Assembly: GCF_900105005.1 (NCBI RefSeq)
Contig: NZ_LT629748.1
Coordinates: forward strand, 2,170,001 to 2,234,000
Reading direction: 5' to 3'
DNA from: Halopseudomonas litoralis
Lineage (GTDB): Bacteria > Pseudomonadota > Gammaproteobacteria > Pseudomonadales > Pseudomonadaceae
DNA: 64,000 bases
In this document: positions 9,501 to 20,042 of the stretch, piece by piece
How positions within the stretch are numbered: the stretch's first letter is position 1
Layout: every line of letters starts with the position of its first letter
Program-made: the position numbers and the translations under genes
Notes under the pieces: model-generated
What the model was told of the DNA's origin: nothing
Seen by the model: the letters and a program-made list of their open reading frames with translations, nothing else
Database searches by the model: none

Positions 9501-10733
9501 TCAACGCAGGAAGTTGAACAGACTCAGTCCGCTGACCTTGACGAAGCTCTGCTGCGCCGCCTGCAAGACAATACTTTCCATGCTCAGGCGGCTGAGTGCT
9601 TCAGCATAGTCCAGATCTTCCAGGCCTGATTGCACCGTGGTATTGATCAGGCTGGCTTCATCGTTTTCCAACTGAGTGGAGTCGATCACGTTGAGGCGCG
9701 CGCCGAGGCTTGTTTGCACACCCAGGACCTTGTTCATCGCATTGTCGAGGTTCTGCAGGCTGACCGACAGCATGTCGCTGCGCTGCAGTTTCCCCTCGGG
9801 GCTGTCGTAAGTGTTTTCCAGCGTATTGCGCAATAGGCGAACGGTATCAAGCACACTGCGCTTTTCTTCGCTGTTAACAGTGAATTCGTCGCCGGCAGCC
9901 AGGTCGCCGCTTAATGTCACCGCCATGCCAGCGTAGCCAATCTCATAGTTCCCATCAGCGTTCGGCTCTAACGCACCATCGGCTAGCTGAACGCCATCCG
10001 CACCTCTGACCTCATAGACAAACTGGGTAGGATCAGCAGGATCGGCGCTGATGACGATGCTGATACCGTCACGGGGAAAATCCTTCAAGAACGCCTCGTT
10101 ATCCTCCACCGTGCCGGGAGAAACAGCCCCGCTGGCATTATTGGCTGGGGCGCTTGTCAGCCGAGTGGCATTGGGTACATCAACAAACAGCTCCTTGCCG
10201 TTGTCATTGATCGCCACCATCTTGGCGCTGCCAATCTGGATCGAACGCTGGCCCTCGTCACCGGCATAGGTATAGCTGCCATCGGCGTTCTTGACGAAAG
10301 GCTGGCTATCACTCTGGTAACCGCCGAACAGATACTCGCCACGGGCATTCTGACTGTTGAGCAGCCCATGGAGTTCGTTTTCACGCTCGGCCAGCTCCTG
10401 GGCCAAAGCCTGCCGGCCACCAGCGTCCAACGCACCATTACCCGCCTCCAATGCGATCTCCCGAACACGCTGCAGTACGTTATTCACCGAGTTCAGGATG
10501 GCCTCTTCCTGTGTCAGGCTGTTAGTAGCAGCCGTCAGGTTGTCTTTGTATTGGGCCAGCTTGCTGGCTTGCTGGTCCAGTTGCAGCAAACGCACCGAGG
10601 CGACCGGATCATCCGCCGGAGTGAGAATGCGCTTGCCGGAAGTGATCTGTTCCTGCGTTCGGGTGACCGCAGAATAGTTGTCCTGAATCCCGCGAACGCC
10701 GGTATTGAATGCCTGAATAGTGGAAATACGCAT
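9501..10733 (-). CDS. flgL: flagellar hook-filament junction protein FlgL (HAP3)
   Basis: 410 residues with flagellin-type ends: MRISTIQAFNTGVRGIQDNYS with the coiled N-terminal helix including QEQITSGKRILTPADDPVAS, and a C-terminal helix ending in VKVSGLSLFNFLR. FlgL joins the hook to the filament with FlgK and is exported by the flagellar type III system with chaperone FlgN. It is the last gene of flgFGHIJKL, 13 bp after flgK. Confidence 0.97.
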   Translation of the reverse strand: MRISTIQAFNTGVRGIQDNYSAVTRTQEQITSGKRILTPADDPVASVRLLQLDQQASKLAQYKDNLTAATNSLTQEEAILNSVNNVLQRVREIALEAGNGALDAGGRQALAQELAERENELHGLLNSQNARGEYLFGGYQSDSQPFVKNADGSYTYAGDEGQRSIQIGSAKMVAINDNGKELFVDVPNATRLTSAPANNASGAVSPGTVEDNEAFLKDFPRDGISIVISADPADPTQFVYEVRGADGVQLADGALEPNADGNYEIGYAGMAVTLSGDLAAGDEFTVNSEEKRSVLDTVRLLRNTLENTYDSPEGKLQRSDMLSVSLQNLDNAMNKVLGVQTSLGARLNVIDSTQLENDEASLINTTVQSGLEDLDYAEALSRLSMESIVLQAAQQSFVKVSGLSLFNFLR

Positions 10734-10746
10734 AGTTGTCGCCCCG

Positions 10747-12714
10747 TCAGCGCATGCTGTTGATCAATGTATCGAACACAGTGCGCGCAACTTGAATGAT
10801 CTGTGCTGACGCGTTGTAGTACTGCTCGAACTGGATCAGATTGGCCGCCTCTTCATCGAGACTCACAGCCGAGACCGAATTCCGGTTGTTGGTGGCCTGC
10901 ACCAGCATCGCCTGATTGGCATCCGCCTCGGTACGTGACTGCGCGGTGAAGGTGGCGACCTTCTGCACCAGATCGCCATAACCATCGAGCAGCGAGAAAC
11001 CCCGCGCCCCGTCGCCCTGCCCCAGCACCTGACGGGTCTGCAGATCAGACATGGCCAGAGCGTTGCGGTTATCCGCCACGCCGGTATTGAAACCAACCGA
11101 GAAGCTGTCGCCATCCAGCGGCTTGCCGGATAACGTCATACTGAACGTGTGCCCATCGACCTCCCACTCAAAGGGCTGGCCAAGGGTAACCTCGATCTCC
11201 AGCGCCGGGTCTTCGCTGGTCAGCAGGCCCGTACCGGTACCGGTTTCGGTATAGGTGAACTCGGTGGCCAACCCCTTCAATGCCGCCAGATCCAGCGGCT
11301 GCGGCCCATCGACCATCAGCGGTTGATTGACATTGCCGGTACCGCGGTTGTTCAAGTCTGCCTCACTTCCCAGCGGCGCGGCGAAAGCCAGTTGCTGTGG
11401 TTCGGTCATGACCACCGAAAGCCCCTGCGCCGCCGAGCGCGTGGGCGTCAGCAGGTAGCGATCCCCAGCCTGGTAGTTGCCACTCTGATTGCCCAGATCG
11501 AGCCCATCGAAGGCGGCATAGCGCGGATCGCCTTCGCTCGCGTTCAGATCGAACGGACCGAGCACCCGGCCGTCAGCCACCCGCCGTACTGTGAACTCGG
11601 CTTCGCTGGTGAAGGTCAGCTCATAGTCCGAGGTACTCAATGCCGAGGTATCATCGATGCGCACATCCAGCGTCGACTCCGAGCTATTACCTTCGCGGCC
11701 ACGGCTGCGCAGGCCCATATAGGCCTCGCTGTTGATATCCCCAAACAGGTCGCTGCCCACCTGGCCGTTAAGATCCAGTCCCTTGCCCAACTGCTGGTTG
11801 AACTCGCTGGCGATCGACAATGACATGCGACCCAGGGCATTGAAGGCCAGATCCAGCACATCCTCACGATAGTTGAGCAAACCACCCAGTTCGCCGCCGT
11901 TGATCAGCTTGGTAACGTCCTGAGCGGTGTTACCGCTGACCAGTTGAATATCCACCCGTGACGGGTCAGCGCGGCCCGGAGTGGCCTGCAGTATGGAGGC
12001 CTCCTTGCCGACCACCAGGGGCTGACCGGAACCTATGAACAGGTTGACGCTGTTATCGCCCTGATTGACCACGGTCACGCCGACATAGCCGCTGAGCTCG
12101 CGGATAGCTTCATCACGGGCATCCAGCAGATCATTCGGCACGGAGCCATTGGCCGAGGCCTTGGCAATGGCATCGTTGTAACCGGCCACCGACTGCGCCA
12201 GGCGGCTGACCTGCTGGGTGATGCCGGTCATCTGCTGGCTGATGAACTGATTCTGCGTGGACAGTTGTTGCTGCACCGAGTTGAAACGCCCGGCCAACCC
12301 CTGAGCCTCGGACAGAAACAGCTGACGCGCCGGTAGGCTGGCCGGGTCTTCGACGGCGGTCTGCAACGCATCAAAGTAATTCTGCATGCCGGTGGTGATT
12401 CCGGATGCGGTACTGGACAATGTGCTGTTCAGCTCCTCGATCTGGGTGTTATAGGCATTCACCTCGGATGCGGCCGACGTGGTCGAGCGCACCTGGTTGG
12501 TCAGAAACTGGTTATAGATACGCTGGATATCGACCACCTTGGTGCCGGTACCCATATAACCGGCACCGGTGTGCCCGGGGGGGTTGGCCGTCTGGATTGC
12601 CGTCTGGCGGGTGTAACCGGGCGTGTTGACGTTGGTGATGTTCTGCCCGGTAACCGAGAGATTGGTTTGCGCGGCGCGAAGCCCACTCAGACCGATGTTG
12701 AACAGATCTGCCAT
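10747..12714 (-). CDS. flgK: flagellar hook-associated protein FlgK (HAP1)
   Basis: 655 residues with the rod/hook N-terminal motif LFNIGLSGLRAAQTNLSVTGQNITNVNTPGY and the C-terminal EEAANLIQFEQYYNASAQIIQVARTVFDTL. The large middle section is the variable exposed domain. FlgK is the first hook-filament junction protein. ATG at 12714 follows the flgJ stop by 2 bp, showing tight coupling in the operon. Confidence 0.97.
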   Translation of the reverse strand: MADLFNIGLSGLRAAQTNLSVTGQNITNVNTPGYTRQTAIQTANPPGHTGAGYMGTGTKVVDIQRIYNQFLTNQVRSTTSAASEVNAYNTQIEELNSTLSSTASGITTGMQNYFDALQTAVEDPASLPARQLFLSEAQGLAGRFNSVQQQLSTQNQFISQQMTGITQQVSRLAQSVAGYNDAIAKASANGSVPNDLLDARDEAIRELSGYVGVTVVNQGDNSVNLFIGSGQPLVVGKEASILQATPGRADPSRVDIQLVSGNTAQDVTKLINGGELGGLLNYREDVLDLAFNALGRMSLSIASEFNQQLGKGLDLNGQVGSDLFGDINSEAYMGLRSRGREGNSSESTLDVRIDDTSALSTSDYELTFTSEAEFTVRRVADGRVLGPFDLNASEGDPRYAAFDGLDLGNQSGNYQAGDRYLLTPTRSAAQGLSVVMTEPQQLAFAAPLGSEADLNNRGTGNVNQPLMVDGPQPLDLAALKGLATEFTYTETGTGTGLLTSEDPALEIEVTLGQPFEWEVDGHTFSMTLSGKPLDGDSFSVGFNTGVADNRNALAMSDLQTRQVLGQGDGARGFSLLDGYGDLVQKVATFTAQSRTEADANQAMLVQATNNRNSVSAVSLDEEAANLIQFEQYYNASAQIIQVARTVFDTLINSMR

Positions 12715-12716
12715 GC

Positions 12717-13784
12717 TTATGCCCTGCCTTCACTGGCGTTGGTATTCACGGCTGCCGTGGTATTTTCACTGATCAGCTTGCGTGCAATCTGCGATACCTT
12801 GCTGGCGTAACGCGGGTCGGTAGCGTAGCCGGCCTGCTGCAGTTCGCGGAAGAAGGCATCCGCGTCGCCGGTACGCGTCAGCGCCTGTTCATAACGACCA
12901 TTGCTCTGCAAAAAGTCGACATAATCGTTGAAGCTCTGTTCATAGGAATCGTAGCTGCGGAAGGTCGCGCGCTCCTGCTGTTTAACCCCGCCGCGGTACT
13001 CGCTGGTCAGCACATTGGCTGAATCGCCCTGCCACTGGCCGTGGGTCTTGATGCCGAACAGGTTATGGCTGCTGCTGCCATCCTTCTCGCGAATGATCGA
13101 CTTGCCCCAGCCAGTCTCAAGAGCAGCCTGGGCGACCAGATAATGCGGATCCACCCCCAGCCGCGCCGCGGCTTTCTCCGCCATCGGCAACATGGCCGCA
13201 GCGAACTCGGCCGGACTCTTGAAACGCGCCTTGGCATTGGTTGCCGCCACGGTTTCCGGACTGCTCTGGGCCGCCAGCACGGCGCGCATCGGCTGCCACT
13301 GACGGGAGGGCTCAGCCGACTCGACCGGGGTGGCTGTTTTCTCTGCCGCTGGCGTATTTCCGAGCACCACCTCACCATGCCCGACACTGATACCCAGACG
13401 CCGGCGCGCCAGCAAAGCCGAGTGGTCCGGGCGCTCGCCTGCGGCGGCACTGACAGCGGCAGCCGGCGCTGCCGCTAGAGCTTTTTCCGGCGACAGTTGC
13501 CGCAGCATCACGTCAGCCAACCCCATGCCCTGCTTTTCTGCAAGATGTACCGACAGCTGGCTGTCGTACATGTCCTGATAGAAGCGCGTCTGCGGGGTAT
13601 TCAGCGGATTGCCCTCGGCGAATGCCTGGTTGGCATCGCGCATGCTCTTGACCATGACATTCAGAAACAGCGACTCGAACTGCTCGGCCACACGCTGCAG
13701 GTTCTCCGGGCTGTCGGCCTTACTGCCAGCCTTGAGCTGGGCCATGGCATTCAGGTCGGTATAGCTGAGACTGTTGCTCTGCAT
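12717..13784 (-). CDS. flgJ: flagellar rod assembly protein and muramidase FlgJ
   Basis: 355 residues in two parts: an N-terminal rod-cap domain (about 1-105, with FESLFLNVMVKSMRDAN), a variable Ala/Pro linker, and a C-terminal glucosaminidase-like domain (about 180-340, with VAQAALETGWGKS and HNLFGIKTHGQW) that opens peptidoglycan for the rod. ATG 13784 has GAGGA about 7 bases upstream and lies 10 bp after flgI; the frame extends a further 7 codons into flgI but without a binding site. Confidence 0.96.
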   Translation of the reverse strand: MQSNSLSYTDLNAMAQLKAGSKADSPENLQRVAEQFESLFLNVMVKSMRDANQAFAEGNPLNTPQTRFYQDMYDSQLSVHLAEKQGMGLADVMLRQLSPEKALAAAPAAAVSAAAGERPDHSALLARRRLGISVGHGEVVLGNTPAAEKTATPVESAEPSRQWQPMRAVLAAQSSPETVAATNAKARFKSPAEFAAAMLPMAEKAAARLGVDPHYLVAQAALETGWGKSIIREKDGSSSHNLFGIKTHGQWQGDSANVLTSEYRGGVKQQERATFRSYDSYEQSFNDYVDFLQSNGRYEQALTRTGDADAFFRELQQAGYATDPRYASKVSQIARKLISENTTAAVNTNASEGRA

Positions 13785-13794
13785 GGGTCTGTCC

Positions 13795-14892
13795 TCAGAT
13801 GACAACCAGATCGGCGTTCAGCGCGCCGGCCTGTTTCAAGGCTTCAAGAATGGCCATCAGGTCGCCCGGTGCGGCGCCGACCTGGTTTACCGCACGGACG
13901 ATTTCATCCAGCGAGACACCCGGGTTGAACACGAACATGCGGCTGTCGCCCTCTTCGATACTGATCTGCGAGCTCGGCGTGATGACCGTCTGACCACCGC
14001 TGAACGGCTCCGGCTGGCTGACCTGATAGTTCTCGCTGATAGTCACGGTCAGGCCGCCGTGGGTCACGGCCGCCGGCTGGACGCGTACGTCCTGGCCGAT
14101 GACGATGGTGCCGGTACGGGAATTGATGACCACCTTGGCCGCAGCGTTGCCTTGTTTCACTTCGAGATTCTCGACCATGGCCATGTAATCGACCCGCTGG
14201 TTGGGGTCCAGCGGCGCGCGCACGCGGATAGAGCCACCATTGAGCGCCTGGGCCACCCCCGGGCCGAAGGTATCGTTGATCTGGTCGACCACCCGCTTGG
14301 CGGTGGTGAAATCCGGCCGGTTCAGGTTGAACACCAGATGATCGCTGCTGGCAAAGGGGCTGACGACGGCCCGCTCGACGGTAGCGCCGCTGGGAATCCG
14401 ACCCACGCTGGGCACGTTCACGGTGATGCGCGAGCCATCAGCACCTTCGGCGCCGAAGCCGCCCACTACAAGGTTACCCTGGGCAATGGCATAGACCTGA
14501 CCATCAAGGCCCTTCAATGGCGTCATCAACAGGCTGCCGCCACGCAGGCTCTTGGCGTTGCCGATCGACGACACTGTGATGTCGATGGTCTGACCGGGGC
14601 TGGCAAACGGCGGCAGATCGGCATGGATCGCCACTGCGGCGACGTTCTTCATCTGGATGCGCGTGCCCTGGGGTACGGTGATGCCGAACTCGGTCAGCAT
14701 GTTGTTGAAGGTCTGCACGGTAAAAGGCGTCTGCGTGGTCTGGTCGCCGGAACCGTCCAGACCGACCACCAGGCCGTAGCCGATCAGTTGGTTGCTGCGG
14801 ATACCGGCAATGCTGGCAATATCCTTGATGCGCTCGGCCTGGGCCAACGGGCTGACCAGTGCAAGGCACAGACAGATCAGAAATAATCGCAT
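13795..14892 (-). CDS. flgI: flagellar P-ring protein FlgI
   Basis: 365 residues with a Sec signal peptide ([19 protein letters not shown], cleaved before ERIKDIAS). It has conserved P-ring features: [22 protein letters not shown], and the C-terminal [32 protein letters not shown]. It forms the periplasmic ring around the rod in the peptidoglycan layer and needs the chaperone FlgA. It is 10 bp after flgH. Confidence 0.98.
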   Translation of the reverse strand: MRLFLICLCLALVSPLAQAERIKDIASIAGIRSNQLIGYGLVVGLDGSGDQTTQTPFTVQTFNNMLTEFGITVPQGTRIQMKNVAAVAIHADLPPFASPGQTIDITVSSIGNAKSLRGGSLLMTPLKGLDGQVYAIAQGNLVVGGFGAEGADGSRITVNVPSVGRIPSGATVERAVVSPFASSDHLVFNLNRPDFTTAKRVVDQINDTFGPGVAQALNGGSIRVRAPLDPNQRVDYMAMVENLEVKQGNAAAKVVINSRTGTIVIGQDVRVQPAAVTHGGLTVTISENYQVSQPEPFSGGQTVITPSSQISIEEGDSRMFVFNPGVSLDEIVRAVNQVGAAPGDLMAILEALKQAGALNADLVVI

Positions 14893-14902
14893 GGGTCTGC
14901 TC

Positions 14903-15577
14903 CTAGAAAGGCCACACCGGGCTCATGAAGAACTGGCTCAGCCAGCCGGGCTTACTGGCATTGGCAAAGGCACCGGTGCCGGAATAGGTGATGCGGGCAT
15001 CGGCGATGCGAGTCGACTGCACGGTGTTGTCTGAGCCGACATCATCCGGGCGAATCAGGCCGGACAGGCGGATCAGCTCGTCTCCGTTGTTCAGGGTGAT
15101 CCACTTCTCGCCACGTACCGCCAGCAGCCCGTTGGGTAACACATCGGCCACGGTGACCGTGATCGAGCCAGTCAGACTGTTGCTCTGGTTGGCATCGGCC
15201 TCGCCATTGAAGTCACGACCGCCACCCAGCTCGACGCCGGTGTTGATGCCGGCAATGCCGCTGCGACCGAACAGCATCGGGTTGGCGATACTGACGCTGC
15301 TGTCCTTGCTGATCTCATTCTCGGCCTTCTTCTGCGCCGCCATCCGCTCGGTGAGCACCACGGTGATCACATCGCCAATGCGGTTGGCCTTGCGGTCTTC
15401 ATACAAGCTGATTTCAAACCCAGGCTGGTAGATGGCGCCATTGTTCAGTTCCTGAGGCATGGGCGTACGCGGCATCACTGGCGCATAGGCCGGATCGTTC
15501 GGCTTGGGCGGTGTCTGAACGCACGCCGCCAGGGTTGCCACACAGATTGCCAACAGGGTTACGCGCAGGGCTTTCAT
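14903..15577 (-). CDS. flgH: flagellar L-ring lipoprotein FlgH
   Basis: 224 residues with a lipoprotein signal ending in LAAC (Cys19). Typical FlgH stretches are [51 protein letters not shown] and the C-terminal [17 protein letters not shown]. It forms the outer-membrane ring of the basal body. ATG 15577 has GGAG 9 bases upstream; the frame also opens 10 codons earlier but overlaps the flgG stop. Confidence 0.97.
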   Translation of the reverse strand: MKALRVTLLAICVATLAACVQTPPKPNDPAYAPVMPRTPMPQELNNGAIYQPGFEISLYEDRKANRIGDVITVVLTERMAAQKKAENEISKDSSVSIANPMLFGRSGIAGINTGVELGGGRDFNGEADANQSNSLTGSITVTVADVLPNGLLAVRGEKWITLNNGDELIRLSGLIRPDDVGSDNTVQSTRIADARITYSGTGAFANASKPGWLSQFFMSPVWPF

Positions 15578-15603
15578 CTCATTGCACTCCAGGAACCGGT
15601 CGA

Positions 15604-16389
15604 TCACAGGTTCTGACTGATGTATTGCAGCATCTGATCTGCGGTGGAAATGACCTTGGAGTTCATTTCGTAGGCGCGCTGGGTGGTGATCATGTTCACC
15701 AGCTCTTCCACCACGCTGACGTTGGAATTCTCCAGGGTGTTCTGCAGGACGGTGCCAAGGCCGTTTTCGCCGGGATTGCCGGCCTGCGGTGCGCCGCTGG
15801 AAGCGGTCTCCAGGAACAGGTTGCCGCCAATGGCCTGCAGTCCCGCCGGGTTTATAAAGTCGGCTGTCTGCAGTACGCCCAGCTCCTGAACGCCGGCATC
15901 ACCAAACTGGGAAATCGATACAGTGCCGTCCTCGCCGACGGTGAAAGTCTGTACTTCGTCAGGCAGGGTGATGCCTGGCTCCAGCGGGTAGCCATTGGAC
16001 GTCACGATGCGACCGTCGGAATCCAGGTGGAAACTGCCGTCGCGGGTGTAACCGATGTTGCCGTCGGGCATCAGGATCTGGAAGAAGCCGCGACCGTTGA
16101 TCGCCATGTCCAGCGGCTGCTCGGTGGTCTGCAAGGTGCCGGTGGTGAAGATTTTCTGGGTGCCAGCCACGCGCACCCCGGAGCCCAGCTGCAGACCCGA
16201 AGGCAGCTGCGTATCCTGGGTGCTCTGGGCACCGGGCTGGCGCTTGATCTGGTACAGCAGGTCCTCGAACTCCGGGCGGTCACGTTTGAAGCCGGTAGTC
16301 GAGACGTTGGCCAGGTTGTTGGAAATGGTGCTGAGCATGGTGTCCTGGGCGGACAGACCGGTCTTGCTTACCCACAGTGCTGCGTGCAT
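15604..16389 (-). CDS. flgG: flagellar distal rod protein FlgG
   Basis: 261 residues, the conserved length. N-terminal motif [38 protein letters not shown] and C-terminal [38 protein letters not shown] are diagnostic of FlgG, which builds the distal rod. It lies 27 bp after flgF within flgFGHIJKL. Confidence 0.98.
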   Translation of the reverse strand: MHAALWVSKTGLSAQDTMLSTISNNLANVSTTGFKRDRPEFEDLLYQIKRQPGAQSTQDTQLPSGLQLGSGVRVAGTQKIFTTGTLQTTEQPLDMAINGRGFFQILMPDGNIGYTRDGSFHLDSDGRIVTSNGYPLEPGITLPDEVQTFTVGEDGTVSISQFGDAGVQELGVLQTADFINPAGLQAIGGNLFLETASSGAPQAGNPGENGLGTVLQNTLENSNVSVVEELVNMITTQRAYEMNSKVISTADQMLQYISQNL

Positions 16390-16416
16390 GCCTTGTCTCC
16401 TAGCTGGTCAGGAAGA

Positions 16417-17157
16417 TCAGCTGATCTGCAGAAGTTTGTTGGTGGCCTGAGCGTTCTCTTCGGCGGTGCGCATCATCTTGATGTGCAGCTCGAATTGCCG
16501 GGCCAGGGATAGCATCGCGGTCATCTCTTCCACCGCATTGACGTTGCTGCCTTCGAGAAAACCGGTAACCAGGGTCACGGCGCCATCGGCCGGCTGTTCC
16601 TGACCGTCATTCATGCGCATCAAGCCATCTTCGCCCTTGTGCATGGCCGCCTGATCAGGCTTGACCAGCTTGATGCGATCCACCTCGGCGAGCACGTTGG
16701 GCGCTTCGCCCTGGGCACGGAAACTGATGGTGCCGTCAGTGCCGATTTCCACCTTGTCCGCCGGCGGCAAGGCGATCGGGCCAGCATTGCCGAGCACCGG
16801 CAAGCCGCCGCTGGTGCGGAGAATGCCGAACACGTCGATCTTCAGATTGCCGGCGCGGGTGTAGGCTTCGCCGCCGTCAGGTGATTGAACGGCGATCCAG
16901 CCGTCACCGTTCACCGCAATGTCCAGATCCCGTCCGGTTTCCTGCAGCGTACCGGCTGACATATCGGTTCCGGGGCGCTCGGTCATGGCGTATGCGCGGG
17001 TTGGCAGCCCCTCACCGAACACCGGCATGGAGCGGGCCTGCTCGAAATCCCGACGAAATCCGGTAGTGCTGACGTTGGCCAGGTTATTGGCATGGGCGCG
17101 CTGGGCCAGCATGTTCTGACTGGCGCCGCTCATGGAAAGAAAGAGGGATTTGTCCAC
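16417..17157 (-). CDS. flgF: flagellar proximal rod protein FlgF
   Basis: 246 residues starting [40 protein letters not shown], with the C-terminal VNAVEEMTAMLSLARQFELHIKMMRTAEEN of proximal rod proteins. The start codon is GTG, with GGAG 6 bases upstream. First gene of flgFGHIJKL; a sigma-54 promoter lies about 65 bp upstream. Confidence 0.97.
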   Translation of the reverse strand: MDKSLFLSMSGASQNMLAQRAHANNLANVSTTGFRRDFEQARSMPVFGEGLPTRAYAMTERPGTDMSAGTLQETGRDLDIAVNGDGWIAVQSPDGGEAYTRAGNLKIDVFGILRTSGGLPVLGNAGPIALPPADKVEIGTDGTISFRAQGEAPNVLAEVDRIKLVKPDQAAMHKGEDGLMRMNDGQEQPADGAVTLVTGFLEGSNVNAVEEMTAMLSLARQFELHIKMMRTAEENAQATNKLLQIS

Positions 17158-17220
17158 GCTCTACTCCGCTTCGGCAATCTGACGGGAAATTGCCGTTTTG
17201 AATGATCTCGGAGTAGATAA

Positions 17221-17237
17221 AGCAGGGTTCATGCCAA
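17221..17237 (-). promoter_or_regulatory. sigma-54 promoter of flgFGHIJKL
   Basis: The minus strand reads TTGGCATGAACCCTGCT. GG and GC are separated by exactly 10 bases, as needed for the -24/-12 elements of RpoN (consensus TGGCAYG-N4-TTGCW). It lies about 65 bp upstream of the flgF GTG and downstream of the flgE terminator, so flgF to flgL would be transcribed on their own, presumably with FleQ-type activation as in other pseudomonads. Confidence 0.85.
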
Positions 17238-17280
17238 CTCATCAATAACGAAATATTGGCAGTGATTTCAAAGAGTTATA

Positions 17281-17334
17281 AAAAACAGAAAAAAGAAAAC
17301 GGCAACAGCGGCAAATCAGATTGCCGCTGTTGCC
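17281..17334 (-). terminator. rho-independent terminator after flgE
   Basis: A perfect 14-bp stem (GGCAACAGCGGCAA at 17301-17314 with TTGCCGCTGTTGCC at 17321-17334) and a 6-nt loop is followed on the minus strand by a T-rich tract (complement of 17281-17300). It lies 22 bp beyond the flgE stop and closes flgBCDE. Confidence 0.92.
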
Positions 17335-17356
17335 GCTTTGTCGACGCGAGCGAGGC

Positions 17357-18877
17357 TTAACGCAGATTGATAATGGTCTGGGTCACTGCATCTTCGGTCT
17401 GGATGGTCTTGGCATTGGCCTGGTAGTTACGCTGGGCAACGATCAGGTTGATCAACATCTCTGACAGATCGACGTTGGATTGCTCCAATGCGCCGGACTG
17501 CACCAGACCTTGAGTGCCGGTACCCGGCGCACCGATTACCGCCTCACCAGAGTCGCTCGATTGCGCCCATGCTGTGTCACCCAAAGGTTTCAGCCCCTGC
17601 TGGTTGGCGAAGGTAGCCAATACCAACTGCCCTTGAGTCTTGGTCTGGCCGTTGGTGTAGCGGGCAATCAACATGCCTTGATCGTCGATTTCCAGACCAG
17701 CAAGATCACCGGTGGTGTAACCATCCTGAGATACCGCAGTTACTGCAAAGGCAGCGGAGTACTGCGTGGAACCATTGAGGTTCAGCTCGAAGCTCGTTGG
17801 TGAAATGGCGCCTGTAGGTTGCCCCGCCTTGTCCATCGGCGCCCAGCCGGTGATTGCTATCGGCTGCTGGGTCTGCAGCTGCCCGGTATCGGAGAATTTG
17901 AGTTGCGCCGGCCCTGCCACGTCATTCAGATCAACCGGCTTACCGCCGATCATCACATGCATATCCCAACTGTTGCTGTCGGTTTTGACAAAGTATTTGG
18001 TCATGACATGGGCGTTGCCCTGACTATCGTATACGTTCACTGACGTCGAGCTATTGAAAGTCGACGAGTCAGCAGGATCAAAGCTTGCTGTAGCGGCTAC
18101 CTGACCCGCAGTTTCAGCAGCGGCACGCTGCTCAGGCGTGCGTGTTGACAGCAGTGCCGTCACACCAGCATCGTAGGTATCCTGATAGGCTTTTTGTGCA
18201 TCCGCCTTAGCCGCTGCAATTTCCTCCGGGGAGGAGTTCGGATCAGAAATCACGCTGTCGAAGGCAGCACGAGCAGTCTCGCTTTGCGCTTTGATTGAGA
18301 CAAGTTCCTCATCTGAAGGCGCCAGAACCGCATCATGCGCTTGTTTAAACGCACTCTCCCACGCCGGCAATCTGACACTCGCGGAATTCAGGTTCAAGGT
18401 CGAGGCTACCTTGCTGGTAGGGTTCGGGTTGGCCGCCCGGGTATCAACCCTGAGATCAGTCGGCACCCCTTCGGTGACCTTGCCAGTCAGCGGATCAACA
18501 CCGTAACCCTGCAGCCGCTCGCCATTGTTGTTTACGATGAAACCTTCCTGGTTGGTGCCGAAATAGCCAGCGCGAGTGTAACTCAGCGCACCGTTGTTGC
18601 TGGTGACGAAGAAGCCGTTGCCGTTGATTGCCAGGTCCAGGCTGTTCTCCGTGTAGTTGATATTGCCCTGGGTAAAGATCTGCGCGACGTTGTTCAACAC
18701 TACCCCACTGCCCTGGGCATTGCTGCCGGTACCCAGAATGGATGCCGCGTAGATATCGCCAAACTCCGCACGCGAGCTCTTGAAGCCCACGGTACTGGCG
18801 TTGGCAATGTTGTTACCGGTGATATTCAGATCGGAAGATGCCGCCCGGATACCACTGAGACCGATATTGAAAGACAT
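17357..18877 (-). CDS. flgE: flagellar hook protein FlgE, with internal insertion
   Basis: 506 residues. The N-terminus ([23 protein letters not shown]) and C-terminus ([40 protein letters not shown]) are standard for FlgE, which polymerises into the hook. Between the LNLNS strand (residue about 165) and [12 protein letters not shown] (about 266) lies an Ala/Glu/Lys-rich, apparently helical segment of about 95 residues, where FlgE proteins I know have only a short linker. It probably bulges from an outer hook domain. AGGAG precedes the ATG. Last gene of flgBCDE. Confidence 0.96.
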   Translation of the reverse strand: MSFNIGLSGIRAASSDLNITGNNIANASTVGFKSSRAEFGDIYAASILGTGSNAQGSGVVLNNVAQIFTQGNINYTENSLDLAINGNGFFVTSNNGALSYTRAGYFGTNQEGFIVNNNGERLQGYGVDPLTGKVTEGVPTDLRVDTRAANPNPTSKVASTLNLNSASVRLPAWESAFKQAHDAVLAPSDEELVSIKAQSETARAAFDSVISDPNSSPEEIAAAKADAQKAYQDTYDAGVTALLSTRTPEQRAAAETAGQVAATASFDPADSSTFNSSTSVNVYDSQGNAHVMTKYFVKTDSNSWDMHVMIGGKPVDLNDVAGPAQLKFSDTGQLQTQQPIAITGWAPMDKAGQPTGAISPTSFELNLNGSTQYSAAFAVTAVSQDGYTTGDLAGLEIDDQGMLIARYTNGQTKTQGQLVLATFANQQGLKPLGDTAWAQSSDSGEAVIGAPGTGTQGLVQSGALEQSNVDLSEMLINLIVAQRNYQANAKTIQTEDAVTQTIINLR

Positions 18878-18909
18878 GACTGACTCCTGTTGATACTTGT
18901 CGGACGACG

Positions 18910-19587
18910 TTACTTACCGATTGTGAAGACTTCTGACAGACCGATACTGCCCAGCCCCGCCAGGTTGAGAACCATTTCACCGCCGTGGCCCACTCCCAGC
19001 GAGACGCTATCCACGTTCGCCGGCAGCAAAGTGGCCAGCTGGATGGTTTCACCGTTGATGCTGGCCTGTGCCTCGAAACGGTATTTGCCGGCCGGCAAGA
19101 CATTGCCGCTGGCATCTTTGCCGTCCCAGGCAAACTCGTTGATACCCGCTTCCTGCGCGCCCAGGTTGATGGTGGATACCACGCTGCCGGCATCGTCATA
19201 GACATTCACCGTTACCGCGCCACTGGCTTGCGGCAATGCCAGTTGCCCGGTAAAGCCGGCCTCGGGATCGATCATTGCCTGATCCGTTGGAATTATCACG
19301 GTCCGGCCCACCAGCGACGAGGCCTGCAGCGCCTGGGAGGACTGGAAACTGCTGGCCATGGCATCGATCGAGCTATTCATCTTCTCGATACCTTCAACGG
19401 TGCTGAACTGCGCCAGTTGGGCGATGAATTCGCCGTTCTCCTGGGGCGACATCGGATCCTGGTTATTCAACTGGGCGACCAGCAGTTCGAGAAATTCGTT
19501 CTTGCCCAGGTCATCACCCTTGGCAAAGCGGCCCTGATCAACCTGATATTGATCCAGCAGGCTGTTGCCGACGCTTATATTGCTCAT
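18910..19587 (-). CDS. flgD: flagellar hook cap / scaffold protein FlgD
   Basis: 225 residues with the FlgD N-terminal pattern [44 protein letters not shown] and a C-terminal FlgD Tudor/Ig-like part ([24 protein letters not shown]). It caps the growing hook and directs FlgE assembly. It sits between flgC (12 bp before) and flgE (32 bp after). Confidence 0.97.
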   Translation of the reverse strand: MSNISVGNSLLDQYQVDQGRFAKGDDLGKNEFLELLVAQLNNQDPMSPQENGEFIAQLAQFSTVEGIEKMNSSIDAMASSFQSSQALQASSLVGRTVIIPTDQAMIDPEAGFTGQLALPQASGAVTVNVYDDAGSVVSTINLGAQEAGINEFAWDGKDASGNVLPAGKYRFEAQASINGETIQLATLLPANVDSVSLGVGHGGEMVLNLAGLGSIGLSEVFTIGK

Positions 19588-19599
19588 TCGCCCACTCCC

Positions 19600-20040
19600 T
19601 TATTGGCCCAGCGTCAGCACGCGCTGCAGCATGGTTTTTGCGGTATTCATGATTTCCACATTGGTCTGATAGGCGCGCGAGGCAGCCATCATGTTGGCCA
19701 TTTCTTCCACCACGTTCACGTTCGGGTAGAACACATAACCCTCTTCATTGGCCATGGGGTGATCGGGCTCGTAGCGCGATTGCAGCTCCGCATCCGACTC
19801 CACCACACCCAGCACCTGCACGCCCTGCCCGGCCTGATCCGTCGGTGCGAACAGCGAGCCACCGGCGGCCTGCTGTTCGTTGAATACGGTGGCAAACACC
19901 GCTTGGCGCGCCCGGTAGGTCTGGTCGACGCTGCTGGATACGGTCTCGGCATTGGCCATATTGCTGGCCACGGTATTGAGCCGCAGAGACTGTGCATTCA
20001 TGCCGGAACCGGCAATATCAAATACCTGATTGAGCGACAT
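19600..20040 (-). CDS. flgC: flagellar proximal rod protein FlgC
   Basis: 146 residues: MSLNQVFDIAGSGMNAQSLRLNTVASNMANAETVSSS at the N-terminus and VNVVEEMANMMAASRAYQTNVEIMNTAKTMLQRVLTLGQ at the C-terminus, both typical of FlgC, a proximal rod component. It follows flgB by 2 bp and precedes flgD. Confidence 0.97.
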   Translation of the reverse strand: MSLNQVFDIAGSGMNAQSLRLNTVASNMANAETVSSSVDQTYRARQAVFATVFNEQQAAGGSLFAPTDQAGQGVQVLGVVESDAELQSRYEPDHPMANEEGYVFYPNVNVVEEMANMMAASRAYQTNVEIMNTAKTMLQRVLTLGQ

Positions 20041-20042
20041 GG

